Origin: Cupriavidus sp. BIS7 | GTDB lineage: Bacteria > Pseudomonadota > Gammaproteobacteria > Burkholderiales > Burkholderiaceae | NCBI RefSeq assembly: GCF_000292345.1 | Contig: NZ_ALOU01000023.1 | Location: 1 to 33,506 of the forward strand | DNA length: 33,506 bases | Direction: 5' to 3' | In this document: piece after piece, positions 1 to 8,153 of the stretch | How positions within the stretch are numbered: the stretch's first letter is position 1 | How the letters are laid out: every line of letters begins with the position of its first letter | Notes under the pieces: generated by a model | Seen by the model: only the letters and a program-made list of their open reading frames with translations | Database searches by the model: none | Told to the model about the DNA's origin: nothing | Position numbers and translations under genes: made by a program

Positions 1-10
1 AGGAAATTAG

Positions 11-37
11 ACCACCACAAACAACGTGTCTGGTGGT
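11..37. repeat. Small inverted repeat at window edge
   Basis: ACCACCA at 11-17 pairs with TGGTGGT at 31-37 across a 13-base loop. It lies downstream of the minus-strand acetyltransferase gene. No T-tract follows on either strand, so a terminator role is only a guess. Confidence 0.3.
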
Positions 38-62
38 TCAGGCGCCCGCCCTCTCCCCCGCC

Positions 63-82
63 CCTCTCCCGCAAGGGAGAGG
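63..82. terminator. GCAA-loop hairpin after the acetyltransferase gene
   Basis: CCTCTCCC (63-70) and GGGAGAGG (75-82) form an 8-bp stem closed by a GCAA loop, 18 bases past the stop of the minus-strand GNAT gene. It has no T-run, so it may stabilise a 3' end or be a dispersed hairpin repeat rather than a classical intrinsic terminator. Confidence 0.4.
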
Positions 83-99
83 AGAACACCAGGAGCATT

Positions 100-681
100 T
101 CAAGCACTATCGGTTTCCCATTCGGCACGCGACATGCGATAGAGCACATGCCTGGCGAGGCGATCCCCCACCGGCAGCGCCGGATGATCGAAATCGTCGC
201 TTGCCGCGTGATGCATGCCGAGCCGCTGCATCACGCGCTCCGACCGCTGGTTGATCGCAGCGGTAAAGGACACGATCTCGTCGAGTTGTCGTTCGCGGAA
301 GCCTAAGTCCATGGCAGCCCGGGCTGCTTCCGTTGCATAGCCATGGCCCCAGTGTTCGCGCGCCAGGCGCCAGCCAACCTCCACGCAGGGCCCGAACGGT
401 GGATGCCACGATGGAATCGCCAGTCCGGTAAAGCCGATGAACGCAGACGTATCGCGCAGTTCAACGGCCCACAGGCCAAAGCCGTGTTGCGCGTGGTGCT
501 GGCGGATGCGGTCCAGTAGCGCATCGCTCTGGGCGTCTGTGAGCGGCGCCGGGAAAAACGCCATCACGTCCGGATCGGCATTAAGCGCGCGGAATGGCAT
601 CCGGTCTTCGTCGCGCCACAGGCGAAGGCGGAGCCGCGGTGTCGGATCGGGTGCCAACTTGATGATCTCCGGGAAACTCAC
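100..681 (-). CDS. GNAT family N-acetyltransferase (RimJ/RimL-like)
   Basis: A 193-residue protein with the layout of the RimJ/RimL branch of GNAT acetyltransferases, which move an acetyl group from acetyl-CoA to an amine. Visible features are an N-terminal strand rich in LRLRLWRDED, a central FIGFTGL strand near residues 81-87, EVGWRLA at 101-107, and the acetyl-CoA binding turn HWGHGYATEA at 110-119. The C-terminal part has the usual SERVMQRLGM helix. The start codon is GTG at 681, and its bases overlap the TGA stop of the upstream LysR gene (GTGA), so translation is probably coupled. The substrate cannot be told. Its link to aromatic catabolism is only positional. Confidence 0.88.
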   Translation of the reverse strand: MSFPEIIKLAPDPTPRLRLRLWRDEDRMPFRALNADPDVMAFFPAPLTDAQSDALLDRIRQHHAQHGFGLWAVELRDTSAFIGFTGLAIPSWHPPFGPCVEVGWRLAREHWGHGYATEAARAAMDLGFRERQLDEIVSFTAAINQRSERVMQRLGMHHAASDDFDHPALPVGDRLARHVLYRMSRAEWETDSA

Positions 682-1619
682 TTTGCCTCGACCAGCGGAT
701 CGGGCACTTCACGGTCCGCCGCGCGCCGCAGGCATTCCAGCATCGTCACCACGGCCGAGCGCTTGAGTCCGTCGTCGCGCCAGTACATCGATACCGATCC
801 GAACCCGGCCAGCCGCAGCGGCACGATGCGCAGCGCGCCCAACTCCTCCAGCCGCCGTGCCGTGCGGTGCGATGCCAGACCGATCATGTCGCTGTTGTTG
901 AGCAGCGTGAGGTTCAGCACCGTGGAATTGCTCTCCACGCAATCGGGCGGCAGTGGATGGCCCGCGCTGGCCAGCGCCGCTTCCAGCGCATTGCGGATTG
1001 GCGTGCCGCGCGGCCAGACCACCCAGCGGTGCGCCTGCAGGTCCGGCCAGTCCACGCGCTCGCGCAGCATCAGCGGATGGCGCGGCCGCGCGACGAAGTG
1101 GATCGGCTCCATGTAGAGCGATTCGGTACGCACCTGGGCATCCTGCAGTTCGGGCGCCGAGCGGCCCACCACGATATCAAGCTCGCTGCGCGAAAGCTGG
1201 CTCATCAGCCGGTCCATCGTGGTTTCCACCAGCCGCACCTGCGCGCGCGGCAACCGTTGCAGCAGCCCCAGCACGGCCAGCGGCACCGTATCCGCAGCGG
1301 ACGCCCCCGATGTGCCCACCACCACCAGGCCGCTGCCGCCATCGCGCATCGCCTGCAGGTCGTCCCTCGCCGAATCAAGCTGGGCCTCGATGCGGCGCGC
1401 ATGCTCGATCAGCGATTCGCCGTAGGGTGTGGGCCGCAGCCCGCGCGCCTGCCGCTCGAACAAGGGCAGGCCGATATCGTCCTCTAGATCCTTGAGCCAC
1501 TTGGAAAGGCCCGGCTGTGTCGTATTGAGCATCGCCGCCGACTGGCTCATGTTGCCGGTCTCGGCCAAGCTCAGCAGCATCTGCAGATTGCGCAGCCGGA
1601 GCCGCTGGGTCCAGTCCAT
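678..1619 (-). CDS. LysR-type regulator of the gentisate operon
   Basis: A 313-residue LysR-type regulator of standard length. The N-terminal winged HTH (about residues 8-66) reads LQMLLSLAETGNMSQSAAML and then TTQPGLSKWLKDLE, and the remainder is a periplasmic-binding-protein-like effector domain. It is divergent from the 3-hydroxybenzoate/gentisate operon with a 131-bp gap, the normal arrangement for a LysR protein that activates its neighbour in response to a pathway compound. The inducer (3-hydroxybenzoate or gentisate) is inferred from context. ATG at 1619 follows an AGG-containing purine stretch. The 3' end overlaps the acetyltransferase gene by 3 bases, so the two are likely co-transcribed. 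Confidence 0.93.
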   Translation of the reverse strand: MDWTQRLRLRNLQMLLSLAETGNMSQSAAMLNTTQPGLSKWLKDLEDDIGLPLFERQARGLRPTPYGESLIEHARRIEAQLDSARDDLQAMRDGGSGLVVVGTSGASAADTVPLAVLGLLQRLPRAQVRLVETTMDRLMSQLSRSELDIVVGRSAPELQDAQVRTESLYMEPIHFVARPRHPLMLRERVDWPDLQAHRWVVWPRGTPIRNALEAALASAGHPLPPDCVESNSTVLNLTLLNNSDMIGLASHRTARRLEELGALRIVPLRLAGFGSVSMYWRDDGLKRSAVVTMLECLRRAADREVPDPLVEAK

Positions 1620-1667
1620 CTCTGCCTACCTATATGTCTTTTGATATGAAACCTAGCAAAACTTCAT

Positions 1668-1696
1668 TTCAAATCTTATAGGCTGCCGCGTATAAC
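1668..1696 (+). promoter_or_regulatory. Candidate promoter of the gentisate operon
   Basis: TTTCAA (1668-1673), a 17-base spacer and TATAAC (1691-1696) form a plausible sigma-70 promoter with a weak -35 box, 54 bases ahead of the gentisate dioxygenase ATG. A weak -35 fits a LysR-activated promoter. This is inference from sequence only. Confidence 0.35.
1676..1695. promoter_or_regulatory. Candidate LysR binding palindrome
   Basis: TTATA (1676-1680) and TATAA (1691-1695) are a perfect inverted repeat separated by 10 bases, in the LysR/gentisate divergent gap. LysR proteins bind interrupted AT-edged dyads, usually T-N11-A, so the spacing is close but not exact. One arm overlaps the putative -10, which would fit an activation or repression half-site. 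Confidence 0.3.
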
Positions 1697-1750
1697 TCCA
1701 AGCAACAGCGCGATGCCCAGCCCGGTATCGCGACAAGAGACGGAGACAGC

Positions 1751-2797
1751 ATGTCAGAGCACACCATCGACCCTGCACGCGCGGCCTACTACGAGCGCAT
1801 CGGCCACAGCCACATGACCCCGCTGTGGGAATCGCTGCACGCGCTGGTGCCGCGTGAACCGCGTCCGCAGATCGTTCCGGCCATCTGGAAGTACGAGCAG
1901 GTCCGCCCGCTGGTGATGCAGGCCGGCGACGTGATCAGCGCGGAAGAGGCCGTGCGCCGCGTGCTGGTGCTGGAAAACCCCGGGCTGCCCGGCAAGTCGA
2001 GCATCACGTCCACGCTCTACGCGGGCCTGCAACTGATCCTGCCTGGCGAAGTCGCGCCGAGCCATCGCCATACGCAATCGGCGCTGCGCTTTATCGTCGA
2101 AGGCAAGGGTGCCTGGACTGCCGTGAATGGCGAGCGCACCACCATGCATCCCGGCGACTTCATCATCACGCCGTCCTGGACGTGGCATGACCACGGCAAC
2201 CCGTCCGTCGAGGACGGCGGCGAACCGGTGGTATGGCTCGATGGCCTCGATATTCCGCTGGTGCAGCAGTTCGATGCCGGTTTTGCCGAGAACTACCCGG
2301 AATCGCAGCAGCCGGTGACGCGTCCCGAAGGCGACAGCCTTGCGCGCTTTGGCCACAACATGGTCCCCGTGCGGCACCGCGTCACGGACCCGACGTCGCC
2401 GATCTTCAGCTATCCGTACGAGCGCTCGCGCGACGCGCTGGACAAGCTCTATCGCAATGGCGAACTTGACGCCTGGGACGGCGTGAAGCTGCGCTACGTG
2501 AATCCGGTGACCGGCGGCTGGCCGATGCCGACCATGGCCACGTTCATGCAGTACCTGCCCGCCGGCTTCCAGGGCAAAACCTATCGCAGCACTGACGCCA
2601 CGGTCTACAGCGTGGTGGAAGGCAGCGGCACGGTACGCATCGGCGACGCCCAGTTCCAGTTCGAGCCGCGCGATGTCTTCGTGGCGCCTTCGTGGGCACC
2701 CGTGCAGCTTGGCGCGATCGAGGACGCGGTGCTGTTCAGCTACTCCGATCGCCCGGTGCTTTCCGCGCTGAACCTGCTGCGCGAATCGCGCACCTGA
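1751..2797 (+). CDS. gtdA: Gentisate 1,2-dioxygenase
   Basis: Cytoplasmic Fe(II) ring-cleavage enzyme that opens gentisate (2,5-dihydroxybenzoate) to maleylpyruvate. The 348-residue length fits the bicupin gentisate dioxygenases (NagI, SdgD). The N-terminal cupin carries the likely iron ligands H105 and H107 (motif [11 protein letters not shown]) and a histidine in TWHDHGN at 146-148. A second cupin lies near residues 265-325 ([10 protein letters not shown], then [12 protein letters not shown]). A GGAG stands before the ATG. It is the first gene of a five-gene operon whose remaining enzymes are the downstream gentisate steps and the upstream 3-hydroxybenzoate hydroxylase, so the assignment is strong. 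A 1-hydroxy-2-naphthoate dioxygenase is the closest alternative and is disfavoured by the neighbours. Confidence 0.95.
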   Translation: MSEHTIDPARAAYYERIGHSHMTPLWESLHALVPREPRPQIVPAIWKYEQVRPLVMQAGDVISAEEAVRRVLVLENPGLPGKSSITSTLYAGLQLILPGEVAPSHRHTQSALRFIVEGKGAWTAVNGERTTMHPGDFIITPSWTWHDHGNPSVEDGGEPVVWLDGLDIPLVQQFDAGFAENYPESQQPVTRPEGDSLARFGHNMVPVRHRVTDPTSPIFSYPYERSRDALDKLYRNGELDAWDGVKLRYVNPVTGGWPMPTMATFMQYLPAGFQGKTYRSTDATVYSVVEGSGTVRIGDAQFQFEPRDVFVAPSWAPVQLGAIEDAVLFSYSDRPVLSALNLLRESRT

Positions 2798-2888
2798 ATA
2801 CCTGAATCTTTCCGAACCCGAGTACCACCGGCGCGGCCGCCTGCCACGCCGTGGCCCCGCTCAACCTTGCCGAATGGATCAAGCCACC

Positions 2889-3587
2889 ATGTCATACGTT
2901 TTCATGCCCCCCGCCACCGTCGCCATTCCCGTCGCCGGTACCGATGATGTGTTCGCCGTGCGCCGCGTCTACTGCGTTGGCCGCAACTACGCCGCCCACG
3001 CCCGCGAAATGGGCTACGACCCCGATCGCGAGCCGCCGTTCTTCTTCTGCAAGCCCACAGACGCCGTGATTCCCGTGCGTGACGGCCAGACGCTGGAACT
3101 GCCGTATCCGGCGCAGACGCAGAACTACCACTACGAAGCCGAACTCGTGGCGGTGATCGGCAAGCCGGGCACCGATATTCCGGTGGAAAGCGCGCTGGAA
3201 CACGTCTATGGCTATGCAGTGGGCCTGGACATGACGCGCCGTGACCTGCAGATGAAGATGCGCGAAATGGGCCGCCCGTGGGAAATCGGCAAGGCCTTCG
3301 ATGCATCGGCCCCGATCGCCCCCATCCATCGCGCCAGCGATATCGGCCACCCGCAGCAGGCGGCCATCACGCTGACCGTAAACGGTGAAACGAAGCAAAG
3401 CAGCAACGTCACGCACCTGATCTGGTCGGTGGCGGAGACGGTCGCCTATCTGTCGCAGTTCTTCCGCCTGGAAGCGGGTGATGTGATCTACACGGGCACG
3501 CCCGAAGGCGTGGGCGCGGTCAAGGCCGGCGACCTGATGGTCACCGCCGTCGAAGGCCTGGGCGAACTGAAGGTGCGCGTCATCTGA
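2889..3587 (+). CDS. nagK: Fumarylpyruvate hydrolase (FAH family)
   Basis: FAH-family hydrolase that should split fumarylpyruvate into fumarate and pyruvate, the last step of the gentisate route. Family features visible are RVYCVGRNYAAHAREMG near the N-terminus, the acidic metal-site strand YHYEAELVAVIGK, GLDMTRRDLQ, GRPWEIGKAFDASAP, and the C-terminal block GDVIYTGTPEGVG. An in-frame ATG at 2874 would add MDQAT. I chose 2889 because the protein then begins MSYVF as I recall for NagK-type proteins. Neither start has a clear ribosome site. Length is 232 residues, usual for the small prokaryotic FAH hydrolases. The gene lies between the dioxygenase and the isomerase, which supports fumarylpyruvate over fumarylacetoacetate as substrate. 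Confidence 0.92.
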   Translation: MSYVFMPPATVAIPVAGTDDVFAVRRVYCVGRNYAAHAREMGYDPDREPPFFFCKPTDAVIPVRDGQTLELPYPAQTQNYHYEAELVAVIGKPGTDIPVESALEHVYGYAVGLDMTRRDLQMKMREMGRPWEIGKAFDASAPIAPIHRASDIGHPQQAAITLTVNGETKQSSNVTHLIWSVAETVAYLSQFFRLEAGDVIYTGTPEGVGAVKAGDLMVTAVEGLGELKVRVI

Positions 3588-3602
3588 TCTTGCGGGGCCA
3601 CC

Positions 3603-4244
3603 ATGCAGCTCTATAGTTTCTTCAACAGTTCCACGTCGTACCGCGTGCGGATCGCGCTGGCCCTGAAGGGCCTGCCGTACGACTACCTGCCGGTCAATAT
3701 CCGCACCGGGCAGCACCGCGAGGCGGAGTACGTGGACGGCATCAACCCGTCGGCCACCGTGCCCGCGCTGGTGGATGATGAGTTTCAACTGAGCCAGTCG
3801 CTGGCGATCATGGACTACCTGGACGCGCGCTATCCGGAACCACGCCTGATCCCGCAGGCGGCGGAGCCGCGCGCGCGCGTGCTTGAACTGGTCAACCTGA
3901 TCGCCTGCGATATCCACCCGGTGAACAACCTGCGCGTGCTGCGTTACCTGCAGGACGAACTCAAGGTCACGCCCGCGCAGAAGGACGCCTGGTACCGCCA
4001 TTGGGTGGACGATGGCATGGCCGGCGTGGAACGGCTGCTGGCGCGCTACGGGCACGGCAAGTGGTGCTTTGGCGATACCCCGACGCTGGCGGACGTGACG
4101 CTGGTGCCGCAGATCGCCAACGCGCTGCGCACCGGCTGCGACCTGTCGCGGCACACGCGCGCCATGGCCGTCTACGAACACGCCATCGCGCACCCGGCGT
4201 TCGCCGCCGCGGCTCCCGCGCGCCAACCCGACTACACCGCCTGA
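3603..4244 (+). CDS. nagL: Maleylpyruvate isomerase (zeta-class GST)
   Basis: A 213-residue zeta-class glutathione transferase homologue, expected to isomerise maleylpyruvate to fumarylpyruvate with glutathione. The N-terminal thioredoxin-like domain holds the glutathione-site motif SSTSYRVRIAL at residues 9-19. The cysteine of the classical SSCSWRVR motif of maleylacetoacetate isomerases is a threonine here, as I recall also for the maleylpyruvate isomerase NagL. The NPSATVPALV turn and QSLAIMDYLDARYP follow, and the C-terminal helical domain contains CDIHPVNNLRVLRYL and FGDTPTLADVTLVPQ. It sits 15 bases after the hydrolase gene. Maleylacetoacetate isomerase is the generic database name, but the gentisate context favours maleylpyruvate. 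Confidence 0.92.
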   Translation: MQLYSFFNSSTSYRVRIALALKGLPYDYLPVNIRTGQHREAEYVDGINPSATVPALVDDEFQLSQSLAIMDYLDARYPEPRLIPQAAEPRARVLELVNLIACDIHPVNNLRVLRYLQDELKVTPAQKDAWYRHWVDDGMAGVERLLARYGHGKWCFGDTPTLADVTLVPQIANALRTGCDLSRHTRAMAVYEHAIAHPAFAAAAPARQPDYTA

Positions 4245-4274
4245 CGCGAACGACCGAAGGGCCAGGAGACAGAC

Positions 4275-5489
4275 ATGAACACCACTCCACGAAGCGACCG
4301 CAAGGTTCTCATCATTGGCGGCGGCATCGGCGGCCTGGCCGCGGCGCTGGCGCTGGCGCGCAAGGGCATCCGCATCGAGCTGCTGGAACAGGCCGAGAAG
4401 ATCGGCGAGATTGGCGCCGGCATCCAGCTGGCGGCCAACGCCTTCGCCGCGCTTGACGCGCTGGGCGTGGGCGAAGCCGCGCGCGGCCGTGCGGTCTTTA
4501 CCGACTACATCCAGCTTCGCGACGCGATCGACTGCAGCAATATCGCCCGCGTCGATGTGGGGCAGGCCTATCGCGAGCGCTTCGGCAATCCGTACGCGGT
4601 GATCCATCGCGCGGACATCCACCTGTCGATCCTGGAAGCCGTGCAGGACCACCCGTTGATCGAATTCCGTACCGCCACGCGCGTGGAGAAGCTTGAGCAG
4701 GACGACCAGGGCGTGACCGTGATCGACCAGCATGGCGAACGCCACCGCGCCGATGCCGTGATTGGCTGCGACGGCGTCAAGTCCGCGATCCGCGCCGCGC
4801 TGATCGGCGACGAACCGCGCGTGACCGGCCATGTGGTCTATCGCGCCGTGGTGGACGTCGAGAACATGCCCAAGGATCTGCAGGTCAACGCGCCCGTGGT
4901 GTGGGCGGGCCCGCACTGCCACCTTGTGCACTACCCGCTGCGTGGCGGCCAGCAGTACAACCTCGTCGTGACGTTCCACAGCCGCGAGAAAGAGGTGTGG
5001 GGCGTGCGCGATGGCAGCAAGGAGGAGGTGCTGTCCTACTTCGAAGGCATCCACCCGATGCCGCACCAGATGCTCGACCGCCCCGATTCGTGGAAGCGCT
5101 GGGCCACGGCCGATCGCGATCCCGTGGAGCACTGGAGCTTTGGCCGCGCAACGCTGCTCGGCGATGCCGCGCATCCGATGACCCAGTACATCGCACAGGG
5201 CGCCTGCCAGGCACTCGAAGACGCCGTGGCACTGGGCGCCGCCGTGGAAGCCGCCGACGGAGATTTCGAAGCCGCGTTCAAGCTCTACGAGCAGGCGCGC
5301 ATTCCGCGCACCGCACGCGTGCTGTACGGCGCGCGCGACATGGGCCGCGTCTATCACGCCAAGGGCGTGGACCGCTTCGTGCGCAACACGCTGTGGGTTG
5401 GCCGCACGCAGGAACAGTTCTACGACGCACTGCAATGGCTGCACGGATGGCGCGCCGAGCGCGCGCTGAGCCCCACGCCATGGCTTTGA
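4275..5489 (+). CDS. mhbM: 3-Hydroxybenzoate 6-monooxygenase
   Basis: FAD-dependent class A aromatic hydroxylase that converts 3-hydroxybenzoate to gentisate with NADH and O2. Motifs are the dinucleotide fold GGGIGG at residues 15-20, the DG motif IGCDGVKSAIR at 163-173, and the GD motif LLGDAAHPMTQYIAQGACQA at about 294-313. H216, Y220 and Q304 have the same mutual spacing as H213, Y217 and Q301, which I recall as active-site residues of Rhodococcus 3-hydroxybenzoate 6-hydroxylase. Length 404 residues fits that family. AGGAG precedes the ATG. Salicylate hydroxylases are related, but the residue pattern and the gentisate operon favour 3-hydroxybenzoate. It feeds the dioxygenase at the head of the operon. 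Confidence 0.93.
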   Translation: MNTTPRSDRKVLIIGGGIGGLAAALALARKGIRIELLEQAEKIGEIGAGIQLAANAFAALDALGVGEAARGRAVFTDYIQLRDAIDCSNIARVDVGQAYRERFGNPYAVIHRADIHLSILEAVQDHPLIEFRTATRVEKLEQDDQGVTVIDQHGERHRADAVIGCDGVKSAIRAALIGDEPRVTGHVVYRAVVDVENMPKDLQVNAPVVWAGPHCHLVHYPLRGGQQYNLVVTFHSREKEVWGVRDGSKEEVLSYFEGIHPMPHQMLDRPDSWKRWATADRDPVEHWSFGRATLLGDAAHPMTQYIAQGACQALEDAVALGAAVEAADGDFEAAFKLYEQARIPRTARVLYGARDMGRVYHAKGVDRFVRNTLWVGRTQEQFYDALQWLHGWRAERALSPTPWL

Positions 5490-5499
5490 TGTAGTTCCC

Positions 5500-5530
5500 G
5501 GCGTCCACGGGACGCCTCTCCCTGTTTTCA
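5500..5530 (+). terminator. Hairpin plus T-run between hydroxylase and transporter genes
   Basis: GGCGTCC (5500-5506) and GGACGCC (5510-5516) form a 7-bp stem with an ACG loop, followed by TCTCCCTGTTTT. It may terminate or attenuate the catabolic operon so that the transporter downstream is made at a lower level. Confidence 0.5.
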
Positions 5531-5585
5531 CAACACAAGCGGCCGTTCGAGCCGCCTTGACCCCGCTTTGCCGGAGGAGACACAC

Positions 5586-6932
5586 ATGTCCGCCAATCAC
5601 ACGCTGAACGTGACCACGTTCATCGATCGCCAGCCGCTGTCGCCATTCCAGGTGACCATCGTCGTGCTGTGCTTCCTGATCGTCGCGATCGACGGCTTCG
5701 ATACGGCTGCCATCGGTTTTATCGCCCCGGCGATCCGCGCCGAATGGCAACTCACGCCCGCACACCTGGCGCCGTTGTTCGGTGCCGGACTCGGCGGGCT
5801 GATGGCCGGCGCATTCCTGTTTGGCCCGCTGGCCGACCGCTTTGGTCGCAAGAGCATCCTGGTGTTCTCGGTGCTGTTCTTCGGCTTGGCCAGTCTGGCC
5901 TCGGCATGGTCCCCGGGATTGTGGGAACTGATCGCGCTGCGCTTCCTCACCGGCCTTGGCCTGGGTGGCGCAATGCCGAACACGATCACGCTGACATCGG
6001 AGTTCTGCCCTGACAAGCGCCGATCGTTCCTGGTCACCACGATGTTTTGCGGCTTCACGCTGGGCTCCGCATTCGGCGGCCTGGCTTCCGCCGGGCTGAT
6101 CGATGCGTTCGGCTGGCGCTCGGTGCTGATCGTCGGCGGCATCATGCCGCTGGTGCTGACCGCGTTGCTGGTATGGCTGCTGCCCGAATCGGTGCGATTC
6201 CTGGTGATGAAGGGCAAGGACGAGGCGCGCGTGCGCGAGACGCTGCAACGCATCGCCCCGAACGAGGATCTGCAGTACGCATCCTTCGTCGTTGCGGAGA
6301 AGCAAGGCAGCCATGGTTCGCCGGTCGGCCATCTATTCAAGCCGGAACTGCTGCGCGGCACGCTGCTGCTGTGGCTGACGTTCTTCATGAGCCTGCTGGT
6401 GATCTACCTGCTGTCGAGCTGGCTGCCAACGTTGCTGCGAGGCACGGGGATGTCGCTGCGCACCGCCGCACTGGTGACCACGATGTTCCAGGTGGGCGGC
6501 ACCGTTGGCGCCATCGTGCTGGGCTGGGTCATGGACCGCGCCAATCCACATTACGTGCTGGCCGCCAGCTACACGCTGGCTGGTGTGTTCGTCGCGGCCA
6601 TCGGCAGCCTGGCCGATGCGCCCGTCGCAGCCAGCTTCGCGGTCTTCCTTGCTGGCTTCTGCGTGTCGGGTTCGCAGGTCGGCGCCAATGCGCTGTCCGC
6701 CGGCTACTACCCGACCGACTGCCGCGCCACCGGTGTGAGCTGGGCAAACGGGGTTGGCCGCCTGGGTTCCGTGGTCGGCTCCGTCGGCGGCGCCACGATG
6801 CTCTCGATGGGTCTCACCATGCCGGCGCTATTCGTGCTGGTGGGCGTACCGGCGGTCGTCGCCGGCGTGACGATGCTGTCGCTCGGCATCGTGCGGCGCG
6901 GCAACGCTACCCGCAAGCTCGCTGCGGGCTGA
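5586..6932 (+). CDS. MFS aromatic acid:H+ symporter (3-hydroxybenzoate uptake)
   Basis: A 448-residue inner-membrane transporter of the major facilitator superfamily, aromatic acid:H+ symporter (AAHS) family, related to PcaK and MhbT. The first helix carries the AAHS signature DGFDTAAIGF, and the loop between helices 2 and 3 has GPLADRFGRKS, the MFS GxxxDRxGRR motif. Around twelve hydrophobic helices are visible with a central basic loop near VMKGKDEARVRE. The ATG at 5586 has a strong GGAGGAG at 5572-5578. A TTG 18 bases upstream is open but lacks such a site. As last gene of the 3-hydroxybenzoate operon it most likely imports 3-hydroxybenzoate or gentisate. A terminator-like hairpin precedes it. 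Confidence 0.92.
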   Translation: MSANHTLNVTTFIDRQPLSPFQVTIVVLCFLIVAIDGFDTAAIGFIAPAIRAEWQLTPAHLAPLFGAGLGGLMAGAFLFGPLADRFGRKSILVFSVLFFGLASLASAWSPGLWELIALRFLTGLGLGGAMPNTITLTSEFCPDKRRSFLVTTMFCGFTLGSAFGGLASAGLIDAFGWRSVLIVGGIMPLVLTALLVWLLPESVRFLVMKGKDEARVRETLQRIAPNEDLQYASFVVAEKQGSHGSPVGHLFKPELLRGTLLLWLTFFMSLLVIYLLSSWLPTLLRGTGMSLRTAALVTTMFQVGGTVGAIVLGWVMDRANPHYVLAASYTLAGVFVAAIGSLADAPVAASFAVFLAGFCVSGSQVGANALSAGYYPTDCRATGVSWANGVGRLGSVVGSVGGATMLSMGLTMPALFVLVGVPAVVAGVTMLSLGIVRRGNATRKLAAG

Positions 6933-6963
6933 TCGGCGCAAAGCACATGTTCTGACATGGATT

Positions 6964-6997
6964 GCCCGCTCTCCATCAGCTTCGGCGGAGAGCGGGC
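6964..6997. terminator. Bidirectional hairpin between transporter and porin genes
   Basis: GCCCGCTCTCC (6964-6974) and GGAGAGCGGGC (6987-6997) form a perfect 11-bp stem with a 12-base loop in the convergent gap between the plus-strand transporter and the minus-strand porin. T-tracts are poor on both sides. The stem closely resembles the one after the second porin gene. Confidence 0.65.
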
Positions 6998-7002
6998 GTG
7001 CT

Positions 7003-8118
7003 TCAGAAGACGTGCTTCACGCCAGCCATCACGCCAAACTGCGAGCCCCCCGGCTGCGGATTGCCGCCCGATGCACCGCTGCTCACCGATAGCGCAAGCT
7101 GGCCATCGTTATTGATATAGCCGGCCGTGGCATAGACGGAAGTCCGCTTCGAGAAAGCGTACATGCCGCGCACCGCATACAGCATCGCCTTGTTGTCGCT
7201 GTGCCTGAACTTCAGGTAGTTGATCTGGCCGGCCAGCGTGAAGGCGGGCGTGATGTCGTAGGCAGCGCCCGCGTAATAGAGTTCGCTGCGCGCCGTGGGG
7301 CTGCCCTCGTTGTTGCGGCTGAGCACGCCCAGGCCGATCTTCGCGCGCTCCAGCAGCACGTACCCGTTCACCGACAGGCGGTCATCCTTCAGCGCGCTGC
7401 TGGTCAGCCCTGCAAACGCACCGGGGCCGCCGCGCAGCGAGTCGTATGCCACCGCCGCGCCCCACGATTTGGTTGCGTACTGGATCATCGCGGACCACTC
7501 GCGGCATTGGCTCGGATTTCCGGGCGTTTCGCCCGCGCAGTTCGTGCCGACCGGGCTTGGTCCCGCGTTGACCGTATCGCGTCCGAAGCTGTAGGTGGCG
7601 CCCACCGTCAGCCCGCCAAACGTGCCCTTGTACGAGACCGCATTGTCGGCGCGCGCATTCGGGATGTAGCTATCGAGCGAACCCGTGCCGTACACCTGCG
7701 GCCCGAGGATGTCAGGGTCCAGCATCGCCCAGAACAGCATGGTGTACTGACGGCCCAGCGCGACCTGGCCCCAGTTGCCGGACAAGCCCACCAGTGCCTG
7801 CCTGCCAAACAGCCGGCCGCCTTGGCCTGCGGCGCCGGAGTCCGGCGCGAAACCGGATTCCAGCACGAAGACGCTCTTCAGCCCGCCGCCAAGATCCTCG
7901 CTGCCGCGCAGGCCCCAGCGCGATGGCACGGTGCCCGTGACGTTGGGAACGCGCACCACGCTGTTCTTGTCCGCGCCAATGTTATTGACGTACTCGATGC
8001 CGGTATCCACCACGCCGTACAGCGTTACCGATTGCGCGAGGGCGATGACTGGCGATGCCGCCATCATGGCCACCGCAAGCAGCCTGCCTCCGGCATGCTG
8101 GTAAGTCCTGAACTTCAT
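7003..8118 (-). CDS. Gram-negative porin, hydroxycinnamate operon
   Basis: Outer-membrane general porin of the beta-proteobacterial trimeric 16-strand type, 371 residues. An N-terminal signal peptide (LLAVAMMAASPVIALA) is cleaved before QSVTLYGVVDTGIEYV. The family features RWGLRGSEDLGGGLKSVFVLESGF and GRQALVGLSGNWGQVALGRQY follow, and the protein ends in a C-terminal phenylalanine (KHVF), the outer-membrane insertion signal. Loop residues TNCAGE and SQCREW supply two cysteines that could form a disulfide. AATGGGAGGAGCACAACA precedes the ATG. It is the last gene of the ech-vdh-fcs-MFS operon, so it probably admits aromatic acids. It is strikingly similar to the porin at 21829-22923. Confidence 0.93.
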   Translation of the reverse strand: MKFRTYQHAGGRLLAVAMMAASPVIALAQSVTLYGVVDTGIEYVNNIGADKNSVVRVPNVTGTVPSRWGLRGSEDLGGGLKSVFVLESGFAPDSGAAGQGGRLFGRQALVGLSGNWGQVALGRQYTMLFWAMLDPDILGPQVYGTGSLDSYIPNARADNAVSYKGTFGGLTVGATYSFGRDTVNAGPSPVGTNCAGETPGNPSQCREWSAMIQYATKSWGAAVAYDSLRGGPGAFAGLTSSALKDDRLSVNGYVLLERAKIGLGVLSRNNEGSPTARSELYYAGAAYDITPAFTLAGQINYLKFRHSDNKAMLYAVRGMYAFSKRTSVYATAGYINNDGQLALSVSSGASGGNPQPGGSQFGVMAGVKHVF

Positions 8119-8153
8119 TGTTGTGCTCCTCCCATTCCCTGTTGTTGTAGTGA

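Noticed and set aside
2892..6332. Very long open frame (1146 codons) antisense to the gentisate operon
   Set aside because: It mirrors five well-supported plus-strand genes, is rich in His, Arg, Gln and Ala as expected for a GC-bias shadow, and has no recognisable domain.
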